From Thalassospiraceae bacterium LMO-SO8 (lineage in GTDB: Bacteria; Pseudomonadota; Alphaproteobacteria; Rhodospirillales; Casp-alpha2): a stretch of DNA of 64,000 nt. The stretch is taken from NCBI GenBank assembly GCA_031655335.1, contig CP134226.1, forward strand, positions 2,684,001 to 2,748,000, read 5' to 3'. Made by a program: the position numbers and the translations under genes. The stretch's first letter is position 1. Every line of letters starts with the position of its first letter. This document shows, one piece after another, positions 8,123 to 16,823 of this stretch. Under the pieces are notes generated by a model. The model was not told the origin of the DNA. It saw nothing but the letters and a program-made list of their open reading frames with translations, and ran no database searches.

Positions 8123-11056
8123 ATGGACGACCTTCTCACTGAATTCCTTACCGAGACCTCGGAAAACCTTGCCGTGCTCGATGTCGAACTGGTCAAGTTC
8201 GAACAAGAACCGGACAATAAGGCAATTCTCGGGAACATTTTCCGTCTGGTCCATACCATCAAGGGGACCTGCGGGTTCCTGGGGCTGCCGCGTTTGGAAT
8301 CGGTGGCCCATGCCGGTGAGAACGTGCTCGGCAAGTTCCGCGACGGCGAGTTGGAAGTCACGCCCGAGGCGGTGACGCTCATTCTCAAATGCCTGGACTG
8401 CGTCCGCGACCTGCTGGGCAAGCTCGAAGAAACGGGGTCAGAGCCTGAAGGCGACGACCAGGAACTGATCGATGATCTGAACGCCTATGCGGAAGGTGGC
8501 GGCGCCAAGGCGGCGCCGGCGGCCCCCGCTGCTGCAGCCTCCGCGGGCGGCGCCGCCGCGGTCAATGAATTCGGTGCCCCGGTGGCGGCCGAACTGCTGG
8601 CCGAGGTCGAAGCCGCGACGGCCCAGGGGGTGAAGGCCGCATCCCAGGAGCAGCTTGAGGCTGAACTGGCCGCCGAGCGCGCCGCCGAGGCCGCCAAGGC
8701 CGCCACGCCGGCGACCAATGAACATGGCGCCCCCGTGGCCCAGGAACTTTTGGACGAGGTCGAGGCCGCCCAGGTGGCCGGCGCCCGCGCCGCGACGGAA
8801 GCGGAACTGCGCGCCGAGATGGAGCGGGAGCGCGAAGCCGAAAAGGCGTCCAAGGCCGGCGTGCCGGCCCCCGCCCCGTCCAAGGATGCGGAAAAGAAGG
8901 ACACGGGCAAGTCCGGGGGCGGTGTCGCCGCATCGTCGATCCGCGTCAACGTTGACGTTCTGGAAGACCTCATGACTCTGGTCTCCGAACTGGTGCTGAC
9001 CCGCAACCAGCTGCTGCAGATGGTGCGCGGCCTGGACGACAGCGAATTCACGGTGCCGTTGCAGCGCCTGTCGCATATCACCACGGATTTGCAGGAAGGC
9101 GTCATGAAGACGCGGATGCAGCCGATCGGCAATGCCTGGGCCAAGCTGCCGCGTATCGTGCGTGACCTGGCCGTTGAATCGGGCAAGAAGATCGAGCTGG
9201 TCATGCTCGGCGCGGAAACCGAATTGGACCGCCAGGTTCTGGAGCTGATCAAGGATCCGCTGACTCATATGGTCCGCAACTCGGCCGACCACGGGCTTGA
9301 AGACATCGAGGGCCGCCAGGCCGCCGGCAAGTCCGATACCGGGACCATCACCTTGAACGCCTACCACGAAGGCGGCCACATCATCATCGAGATCGCCGAC
9401 GACGGACGCGGCCTGAACATCGACCGCATCAAGCAGAAGGCGCTGGAAAACGGCCTGACGACCGAAGCCGACCTGGGGCAGATGACCGATCAGCAGATCG
9501 GCATGTTCATCTTCAAGGCCGGGTTTTCGACGGCGGAAAAGATCACCAACGTGTCGGGCCGCGGCGTCGGCATGGACGTGGTGCGCACCAACATCGAGAA
9601 AATCGGCGGCACCGTCGAATTGAAGACGACGCCGGGCAAGGGCTCGACCTTCACCATCAAGATTCCGCTGACCCTGGCCATCGTTTCGGCCCTGATCGTC
9701 GAGTGCTGCGGCGAACGCTTTGCGGTGCCGCAGATCAGCGTTCTGGAACTGGTCCGCGCCTCCGCGCAGTCGGAAAACGCCATCGAGATGATCAACGAAT
9801 CAGCCGTGCTGCGCCTGCGTGACCGGCTGTTGCCGCTGATTTCGCTGCGCGAGTTGCTGCGCCTTCAGGACCCGCCCGAGGCCGACAAGAGCGACGGCGG
9901 CGGCAAGGACGGGGACGCGGCGCCCAAAACCACCGACGCTCTGGTGGCGGAAGCGATCGCCGACGACGAGGAAGTGTTCATCGTCGTCACTCAGGTCGGC
10001 TCCAACACCTTCGGCATCATCGTCGACCGGGTGTTCGATACCGAGGAAATCGTGGTCAAGCCGGTGGCGCCGATCCTGCGCGACATCACCTTCTATTCCG
10101 GCAACACGATCCTCGGCGACGGCAGCGTGATCATGATCCTGGATCCCAACGGCATCGCCGAGGCCGCCGGGGAAATGGATACCGAGCACCGTTCGGAAGC
10201 CGATATCCAGGCCGTGTCGACGGACGAGGAAACGACGTCTCTGCTGGTGTTCCGTGCCGGCGGACCGGAACTCAAGGCCGTGCCGTTGGCCCTGGTTGCG
10301 CGACTCGAAGAGATCGACATGTCCGAGACCGAAACCTCGCACGGTCAGGTCATGGTGCAGTACCGCGAACAGTTGATGCCGCTGGTCCCGTTCGCCGCTA
10401 CCCATCAGTTCAAGGAAACGGGCCGCCAGCCGATCCTGGTGTTCACCGACCGCGAACGCTCCATGGGGCTGGTCGTGGACGAGATCGTCGATATCGTCGA
10501 CGACCGCCTGAAGATCGAACTGACCACGGATATCCCGGGCCTGATCGGCAGTGCCGTCATTGCCGGCAAGGCGACGGACGTGATCGACGCGGGCTACTTC
10601 CTGACTCAGGCGTTCTCCGACTGGTTCGGCTCCGCGGATACCGCGGAAATCGAAAGTGCTTCGGGGAGGCGCCGTCGCGCGCTTCTGATCGACGACAGCC
10701 CGTTTTTCCGCAACCTCCTGGCGCCGCTGCTGTCGGTCGCGGGGTGGCAGGTCACGGCGCTGCAAAGCGCCCAGGAAGCGCTGACCATGCGCGACAAGGG
10801 TGCGGCCTTTGACGTCATCATTTCCGACATCGAAATGCCGGGGATGAACGGTTTCGAGTTCGCGAGCGAAGTTCGCCGCGGCGGGGCGTGGGAAAAAGTG
10901 CCCATGGTGGCGCTGTCGGCCCGTGCCACGAGCGCCGATTTCGAACGTGGACGTGACGCGGGTTTCAATGATTACGTGGCAAAATTCGACCGTGAGGCCC
11001 TGGTTTCCAGCTTGGCGCAGACTGTCGCAGGGGCGGCGTCCGGCCGCGCGGGCTAG
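8123..11056 (+). CDS. cheA: Hybrid chemotaxis kinase CheA with two CheW domains and a receiver
   Basis: This 977-residue cytoplasmic kinase takes signals from chemoreceptors. Domains in order: Hpt (1-105, phospho-His44); an Ala/Glu-rich linker (106-265) containing a 51-residue tandem duplication (copies starting at 148 and 199); dimerisation (270-335); an HATPase with N box HMVRNSADHG and DDGRG (340-515); a first CheW-like domain interrupted by an acidic insert (517-690); a second CheW-like domain (703-835); and a receiver (850-970) with Asp857/858, phospho-acceptor Asp902 and Lys954. No separate cheW follows, so the internal pair may serve. AGGAG sits 7 bases before the chosen ATG; an upstream in-frame ATG adds an unlikely 21 residues. 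Confidence 0.93.
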   Translation: MDDLLTEFLTETSENLAVLDVELVKFEQEPDNKAILGNIFRLVHTIKGTCGFLGLPRLESVAHAGENVLGKFRDGELEVTPEAVTLILKCLDCVRDLLGKLEETGSEPEGDDQELIDDLNAYAEGGGAKAAPAAPAAAASAGGAAAVNEFGAPVAAELLAEVEAATAQGVKAASQEQLEAELAAERAAEAAKAATPATNEHGAPVAQELLDEVEAAQVAGARAATEAELRAEMEREREAEKASKAGVPAPAPSKDAEKKDTGKSGGGVAASSIRVNVDVLEDLMTLVSELVLTRNQLLQMVRGLDDSEFTVPLQRLSHITTDLQEGVMKTRMQPIGNAWAKLPRIVRDLAVESGKKIELVMLGAETELDRQVLELIKDPLTHMVRNSADHGLEDIEGRQAAGKSDTGTITLNAYHEGGHIIIEIADDGRGLNIDRIKQKALENGLTTEADLGQMTDQQIGMFIFKAGFSTAEKITNVSGRGVGMDVVRTNIEKIGGTVELKTTPGKGSTFTIKIPLTLAIVSALIVECCGERFAVPQISVLELVRASAQSENAIEMINESAVLRLRDRLLPLISLRELLRLQDPPEADKSDGGGKDGDAAPKTTDALVAEAIADDEEVFIVVTQVGSNTFGIIVDRVFDTEEIVVKPVAPILRDITFYSGNTILGDGSVIMILDPNGIAEAAGEMDTEHRSEADIQAVSTDEETTSLLVFRAGGPELKAVPLALVARLEEIDMSETETSHGQVMVQYREQLMPLVPFAATHQFKETGRQPILVFTDRERSMGLVVDEIVDIVDDRLKIELTTDIPGLIGSAVIAGKATDVIDAGYFLTQAFSDWFGSADTAEIESASGRRRRALLIDDSPFFRNLLAPLLSVAGWQVTALQSAQEALTMRDKGAAFDVIISDIEMPGMNGFEFASEVRRGGAWEKVPMVALSARATSADFERGRDAGFNDYVAKFDREALVSSLAQTVAGAASGRAG

Positions 11057-11232
11057 GGTTTTGGCCGTTCGTTCGAAACGCATGGCGTAAGGATCGTTAT
11101 TGCGATATCAGCATAAGTCCTGTTATCCAGGTTGGTGCAGTCGGCATCTGGGAGTGCAGGGAAACTTACGGATGGCAGCCGAGGTAACGGTAATCCGTAT
11201 GCAACCGAAGACGAACTGACGCGGGTGGGCTA

Positions 11233-11598
11233 ATGAAATCTTGTCTGATCGTTGACGACTCGAAAGTAATCCGGATGGTCGCGCGGAAGATCCTCGAAGA
11301 ACTCAGCTTCGAGACGATTGAGGCGGCTGATGGCCAGGAAGCCCTGGATGCGTGCAAGCAAAAGCTGCCCGACGCCGTGTTGCTGGATTGGAACATGCCG
11401 GTGATGAGTGGCATCGAGTTTTTGCGGGAATTGCGCGCGCTGCCGGGTGGTGGTGGCCCGATTGTCGTGTTCTGCACCACTGAAAACGACATCCAGCATA
11501 TCCAGGAAGCGATCGAAGCTGGTGCGAATGAGTACATCATGAAGCCATTCGACAGCGAGATTATCCAAGCGAAGTTCTCGCAGGTCGGCCTTCTTTAA
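11233..11598 (+). CDS. cheY: CheY-type single-domain response regulator
   Basis: This 121-residue stand-alone receiver has the acidic pair Asp8/Asp9, phospho-acceptor Asp52 (LLDWNMPVMSG), Thr82/83 and Lys104 (MKPF). In chemotaxis clusters such proteins carry phosphate from CheA to the flagellar switch or act as a phosphate sink. It lies between cheA and cheB on the same strand. Whether it binds FliM cannot be told from sequence. Confidence 0.93.
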   Translation: MKSCLIVDDSKVIRMVARKILEELSFETIEAADGQEALDACKQKLPDAVLLDWNMPVMSGIEFLRELRALPGGGGPIVVFCTTENDIQHIQEAIEAGANEYIMKPFDSEIIQAKFSQVGLL

Positions 11599-11657
11599 CT
11601 GTCTGCCGACCGACGGGCGGCGGATGTGGTTTATCGCGACGCGATAAGGGGTTACGG

Positions 11658-12767
11658 ATGACGAGTGACGAAGTCCGCGTCATGTTGGTCGATGATTCCG
11701 CCGTGATCCGCGGCCTGATCGCGCGCATGATCGAGGGCGAGCCGGGCTTGCGTGTCGCTGCGTCGGTCGGCAACGGCCAGATGGCCGTGGACCGCCTGAA
11801 AGCGAACCCCGTCGACGTCATCATCCTGGACATCGAAATGCCGGTGATGGACGGCCTGACGGCGATTCCGAAGCTTTTGGAGATCAAACCCGACGTCAAG
11901 ATCATCATGGCGTCGACCTTGACGGAAAAGAACGCCGACATCAGCCTGCGCGCCCTTCAGGCCGGCGCGACGGATTATGTCCCGAAGCCGACGGCGACGC
12001 GTGAGATTTCCGGCGGCGAAACGTTCAAGCACGAGCTTTTGGAAAAGATCCGCCAACTCGGCCTGATCAGCCGGCGTCCGCCGTCGACGCCGGGCGCCGC
12101 GTCGGCCGTTCCGGTGCCCAAGGAACGGGTCGCCAAGCCGCTTTACGAAAAACCTGTGCAGTTGCGGACGGACGGCGGGACGATCCGCCCGCGCATTTTG
12201 GCGGTCGGCAGCTCGACCGGCGGACCGCAGGCCCTGTTCCAGCTTTTCAAGGACATTCGGCCCGATATCAACATCCCGGTGGTGGTGACCCAGCACATGC
12301 CGGCGACCTTTACCACCATTCTGGCGGAGCATATCGCCAAGGCCAGCGGCTGGCCCTGCGCCGAGGCCACCGACGGCATGTCCCTGCAGCCGGGCCATAT
12401 CTACGTGGCGCCGGGCAATTTTCATATGACGGTTGAAAAATCCGGGACGGGCATGGTGATCCGCACCAACCAAGACCCGCCCGAGAATTTCTGCCGGCCT
12501 TCCGTGGATCCCATGCTGCGGTCGCTCGCGGCCGAATTCGGCGGCGCGGTTCTGACGGTCATTTTGACCGGGATGGGGCATGACGGCCGCGATGGCGCCA
12601 AGGTCCTGGTCGAAGCGGGTGGCACGGTTATTGCGCAAGACGAGGCCTCTAGTGTTGTTTGGGGAATGCCGGGCGCGGTTGCCACGGCCGGTTTGTGTAA
12701 TGCGGTTCTGCCGCTTAAGGATTTGGGCCCGCATGTCATGAGTAAGTTGCGCACGAGGGCCGCATGA
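11658..12767 (+). CDS. cheB: CheB chemotaxis methylesterase/deamidase
   Basis: This 369-residue protein combines an N-terminal receiver (phospho-acceptor Asp58) with a C-terminal esterase. The catalytic triad is visible: Ser186 in GSSTGGP, His213 in TQHMP and Asp309 in GMGHDG. It removes methyl groups from chemoreceptor glutamates and opposes CheR. Its stop overlaps the cheR start (ATGA), so the adaptation pair is translationally coupled. Confidence 0.96.
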   Translation: MTSDEVRVMLVDDSAVIRGLIARMIEGEPGLRVAASVGNGQMAVDRLKANPVDVIILDIEMPVMDGLTAIPKLLEIKPDVKIIMASTLTEKNADISLRALQAGATDYVPKPTATREISGGETFKHELLEKIRQLGLISRRPPSTPGAASAVPVPKERVAKPLYEKPVQLRTDGGTIRPRILAVGSSTGGPQALFQLFKDIRPDINIPVVVTQHMPATFTTILAEHIAKASGWPCAEATDGMSLQPGHIYVAPGNFHMTVEKSGTGMVIRTNQDPPENFCRPSVDPMLRSLAAEFGGAVLTVILTGMGHDGRDGAKVLVEAGGTVIAQDEASSVVWGMPGAVATAGLCNAVLPLKDLGPHVMSKLRTRAA

Positions 12768-13579
12768 AGCCGGATGATTTCCAGTTCATGTCGACGATGC
12801 TGAAGCAGCGTTCGGGCTTGGTCCTGAACGAGGATAAGGCTTATCTGCTGGAAAGCCGCCTGATGCCCGTGGCCCGTGCCCACAACATCAAGGGCGTCGA
12901 GGAACTGATCGCGGAAATCCGCAAGTCGAACAACGAGGCGATAATCGTCGAGGTCACGGAAGCGATGACCACGAACGAATCGTTTTTCTTCCGCGATATC
13001 AAGCCCTTCGACCTGTTCCGCGAGCACGTTCTGCCGCATATGCTGGAAAAGTGCGCCGCCAAGAAATCCCTGCGCATCTGGTGCGCCGCCGCGTCGAACG
13101 GGCAGGAGCCTTATTCGTTGGCCATGCTTCTCAAGGAAGCAGGGGGCCAACTCGCCGGTTGGCGGATCGAGATCATCGGCACAGACATTTCCCGCCAGGT
13201 TCTGAAGAAGGCGGAAAACGGGCTCTATTCCCAGTTCGAGGTGCAGCGCGGCCTGCCCATCACCATGCTGGTCAAGTATTTCGACAAGGTGGATGATCAA
13301 TGGCAGTTGAAGCCCGAAATCCGCGCCATGGTTCAGTACAAGTACTATAACCTTCTTGAAAACCTGGCGCCTTTGGGCAAGTTCGACGTGGTGTTCTGCC
13401 GCAACGTGCTGATCTATTTCGATCAGCCGACCAAGACCAAGGTGTTGGCCGGCGTGGCGGATCTGATGCCCGATTACGGAATGCTGTTCCTGGGTGGGGC
13501 CGAAACGGTTCTCGGCGTGTCGGACAAGTTCGCCCCGGTGGCGGGCCAACGCGGCGTCTACGCCCTGACCGGAAAATAG
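12764..13579 (+). CDS. cheR: CheR chemoreceptor methyltransferase
   Basis: This 271-residue SAM-dependent glutamate methyltransferase has an N-terminal helical domain, the conserved TNESFFFRD motif (70-78) and SAM-binding motif I, CAAASNGQEPYS (about 107-118). Later, FCRNVLIYFD is the family's NVLIYF signature. It is the last gene of the chemotaxis operon; a terminator follows about 25 bases later. Confidence 0.96.
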   Translation: MKPDDFQFMSTMLKQRSGLVLNEDKAYLLESRLMPVARAHNIKGVEELIAEIRKSNNEAIIVEVTEAMTTNESFFFRDIKPFDLFREHVLPHMLEKCAAKKSLRIWCAAASNGQEPYSLAMLLKEAGGQLAGWRIEIIGTDISRQVLKKAENGLYSQFEVQRGLPITMLVKYFDKVDDQWQLKPEIRAMVQYKYYNLLENLAPLGKFDVVFCRNVLIYFDQPTKTKVLAGVADLMPDYGMLFLGGAETVLGVSDKFAPVAGQRGVYALTGK

Positions 13580-13602
13580 GCCCCGGGCCTAATCCCTTAA
13601 AC

Positions 13603-13632
13603 AAAAAGAGGCGGGAATGCCCCGCCTCTTGT
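13603..13632. terminator. Terminator between convergent cheR and ctrA
   Basis: A 9-bp stem, AGAGGCGGG/CCCGCCTCT, has a short AATGC-type loop. On the minus strand it is followed by five T, making it a good terminator for ctrA. On the plus strand the T-run is weaker (CTTGTT), but it probably also ends the cheA-cheY-cheB-cheR operon. Confidence 0.8.
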
Positions 13633-13658
13633 TCATGGACTTGGCTGCGCGGCCGGCG

Positions 13659-14363
<705 letters not shown>

Positions 14364-14387
14364 GAACGGCCTCCTTAATCGGACGCA

Positions 14388-14477
14388 TTAACCTTTGTTA
14401 ACCATAACCTCCGCAGCGAATCGGCGCAAGTTGAGGTCCTGTCCCCAGGAATATTTCGTTATTAAGCAGAGGCTTAA
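14388..14477. promoter_or_regulatory. CtrA-type half-sites in the ctrA-fliI divergent promoter
   Basis: TTAA at 14388-14391 and TTAACCAT at 14398-14405 are separated by six bases, one short of the usual seven. TTAACCAT equals the known Caulobacter half-site. A second pair lies at 14462-14465 and 14474-14477, with eight bases between. The pairs sit at each end of the 187-base region between ctrA and fliI and could serve both genes. The off-by-one spacings keep this tentative. Confidence 0.45.
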
Positions 14478-14550
14478 CACTCCATCAACCGTTGTCCGTG
14501 ATAGTATGGTCAGGCAATAAAAACGGTATTCGGATTCGCGGTCAAAGCGC

Positions 14551-15936
14551 TTGTACACGTTCGTCAATGACATTCTGAATGAAGTCGACCGGCACACCGG
14601 GCAGATTTACTTTGGCCGGGTCGCCAACATCGTCGGCCTGCTGGTCGAGGTCGAGGGCCTTCAGGGGGCGGTCTCGGTTTCCGATCATTGCGATATCACG
14701 ACCAAGAACGGCAGCAAGATTCCCTGCGAGGTCGTCGGGTTTCGCGACGGCAAGGCGCTGGTCATGCCGTTTGGCGCCGTCGACGGCATCGGCATGGGTT
14801 GCAAGGTTGAGGTCGGCGCGTCGGAGCCGGTCATCTATCCGGTCGAGGCCTGGTTGGGCCGTGTCATCGATGCCTTCGGCCGACCCATCGACGGCAAGGG
14901 GCCGCTGCCCACGGGGGCGACCCCCTATCCGATCCATACGGTGCCGCCGCCCGCGCACGAGCGGTCGCGGATCGGTGGCAAGGTCGATCTCGGCGTGCGC
15001 GCCATGAACACCTTCCTGACCTGCTGCCGGGGCCAGCGGCTCGGCATCTTCGCCGGCTCGGGGGTCGGCAAATCGACGCTGCTGTCCATGATGGCGCGCA
15101 ACACGGACGCCGAGGTCAGCGTGATCGGCCTGGTCGGTGAACGCGGCCGAGAAGCCCGCGAATTCATCGAGGATCATCTGGGCGAAGAAGGCCTGAAACG
15201 CTCCGTGGTCGTCGTGGCGACCTCGGACGAACCACCTTTGGTGCGCCGGCAGGCGGCCTTCATGACCATGGCGGTGGCGGAATTCTTCCGTGACCGGGGC
15301 GCCAACGTGCTGTGCCTGATGGACAGCGTCACCCGCGTCGCCATGGCGCAACGCGAAATCAGCCTGGCGGTGGGCGAACCGCCGGCCTCCAAGGGCTATA
15401 CACCTTCGGTTTTCGCGCTGTTGCCGCGGCTACTGGAACGTGCCGGTCCCGGCCGTCAGGGGCAGGGCGACGTGACCGGGCTGTTCACGGTGCTGGTCGA
15501 GGGCGACGATCACAACGAGCCCGTGGCCGACGCCGTGCGCGGCATCCTGGACGGTCACGTCGTGCTTGACCGCGCCATCGCCGAACGGGGCCGCTATCCC
15601 GCCATCAATATCCTGCGCAGCGTGTCCCGAACCATGCCGGCCTGCAACACGCCGGAACAGAATGCTCTGGTCGTCCGCGCGCGGCAGCTGTTGTCCGTTT
15701 ACGAAGACATGGCGGAATTGATCCGTCTCGGCGCCTATCGCCGCGGCTCGGACCCCAAGGTCGATGAGGCAATCAAGTATTATGACGCCATCGAAGCGTT
15801 CCTGGGTCAGGAAATCGGTGATGTCACGGACCTCGACAACTGCTACCGCCTGCTGGCGGAAACCCTTGAGATGCCTGCACCCGAGCCGCAACACGCGGCT
15901 ACGGCGCCCGCCGATGGCACGGCCCCGGCGGCGTGA
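14551..15936 (+). CDS. fliI: Flagellar export ATPase FliI
   Basis: This 461-residue ATPase energises the flagellar type III export gate. Walker A is AGSGVGKST (about 168-176, Lys174) and Walker B is VLCLMDSVTR. The F1-beta-like central domain is complete. The start is unusual: the only initiation codon between the upstream in-frame stop (14518) and the conserved FGRVANIVG region is TTG at 14551, and there is no clear Shine-Dalgarno sequence. The next in-frame ATG would remove about 70 residues. It forms a small operon with fliJ. Confidence 0.93.
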   Translation: MYTFVNDILNEVDRHTGQIYFGRVANIVGLLVEVEGLQGAVSVSDHCDITTKNGSKIPCEVVGFRDGKALVMPFGAVDGIGMGCKVEVGASEPVIYPVEAWLGRVIDAFGRPIDGKGPLPTGATPYPIHTVPPPAHERSRIGGKVDLGVRAMNTFLTCCRGQRLGIFAGSGVGKSTLLSMMARNTDAEVSVIGLVGERGREAREFIEDHLGEEGLKRSVVVVATSDEPPLVRRQAAFMTMAVAEFFRDRGANVLCLMDSVTRVAMAQREISLAVGEPPASKGYTPSVFALLPRLLERAGPGRQGQGDVTGLFTVLVEGDDHNEPVADAVRGILDGHVVLDRAIAERGRYPAINILRSVSRTMPACNTPEQNALVVRARQLLSVYEDMAELIRLGAYRRGSDPKVDEAIKYYDAIEAFLGQEIGDVTDLDNCYRLLAETLEMPAPEPQHAATAPADGTAPAA

Positions 15937-15965
15937 CGCGGGCCTGACGGAGACATAGAGACCCC

Positions 15966-16409
15966 ATGGCCGCCGGTCTGAAGAACCTGATCCGCCTGCA
16001 TGAATGGACCGTCGATGAACGGCGGCGCGAGCTTGGCCAGCATATCCGCAGGCTGAATGAACTGGATCAGCAGGTCCGCGATCTGGAGGCCGAATTGAAA
16101 CGGGAACAGGCTCTTGCCGGGTCCAGTGAAATGGGCATCACCTTCGGTGCCTACTATAACCTGTTCCGTTACCGACGCGCCCTTCTCGATCAGAAGATCC
16201 GTGCCAAGGAGAAGGAGATTCTGGAGGCCCGCGACATCCTCAGCCGCGCCTTCATGGAATTGAAGAAATATCAGGTCGCCGACGAAATCCGTAAGCGCGA
16301 GGCGGCATTGGAAGAAGCGCGCCGGGAGCAGGGCGAATTGGACGAGCTCGGCCTACAGCTTTATCGCCGCCAGTCGGCGCGCCGCAAGGCGGCCCGTACG
16401 GCGGGGTGA
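15966..16409 (+). CDS. fliJ: Flagellar export chaperone FliJ
   Basis: This 147-residue, highly charged protein is predicted to be one long coiled coil, with heptads rich in Leu, Arg and Glu throughout. Size, composition and position directly after fliI fit FliJ, which forms the central stalk of the FliI hexamer. Sequence identity in this family is low, so the call rests largely on synteny. Confidence 0.85.
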   Translation: MAAGLKNLIRLHEWTVDERRRELGQHIRRLNELDQQVRDLEAELKREQALAGSSEMGITFGAYYNLFRYRRALLDQKIRAKEKEILEARDILSRAFMELKKYQVADEIRKREAALEEARREQGELDELGLQLYRRQSARRKAARTAG

Positions 16410-16423
16410 ACGCCGGCGTTCGA

Positions 16424-16810
16424 TCAGATCGAATGCAGATGTGCCAGAAGGGCCGCGTTGTTCCATTGCGGCTGGCGGTCCTCGACCAGAATTTTATGTT
16501 CCGACACATCATCCGCGGCACCTCGGCGGGTGACGACCTGGACCCAGCGCGGCACCAGTTCGTTGCTGACATCCTGTAGGATCGTCGTCGCCAGATTTTC
16601 ATGGGACGGCCAATCGCCGCCTTCCAGCGCCCGCAGGTAGGCGGCGAAGGCGGCGGGCGAGACGGTCAGCGCGTCGGGCACGTAGCGCAGCGCGACATCG
16701 ATTGATCCGCCCAGGGCGGACAGCCGGCCGCTCAGGCTCGACACGAAATCGATGTTTCGGTCCGGATTGGGGGTCGGGGCGAGGACGGCCCGCCGCTGCC
16801 ACAGGTCCAT
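16424..16810 (-). CDS. QueF-fold (T-fold) protein lacking the catalytic cysteine
   Basis: This 128-residue protein resembles 7-cyano-7-deazaguanine reductase (QueF). An N-terminal PNPDRNIDF matches the family's PNPxR start, RYVPD its YxPD strand, AAYLRAL its helix, and SHENLATTILQD its HE(x)nIxxD motif. The segment that should hold the catalytic Cys and following Asp (SLCPxTGQPDF in real QueF) reads LSALGGSIDV, so both are gone. Reductase activity is therefore unlikely; a binding or scaffold role is possible. It is the last gene of the fliF operon, 13 bases after the fliK-like gene, with GGAGA before its ATG. The homology is my alignment by eye, not a search result. Confidence 0.65.
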   Translation of the reverse strand: MDLWQRRAVLAPTPNPDRNIDFVSSLSGRLSALGGSIDVALRYVPDALTVSPAAFAAYLRALEGGDWPSHENLATTILQDVSNELVPRWVQVVTRRGAADDVSEHKILVEDRQPQWNNAALLAHLHSI

Positions 16811-16823
16811 GTTTGCGTTCTCC

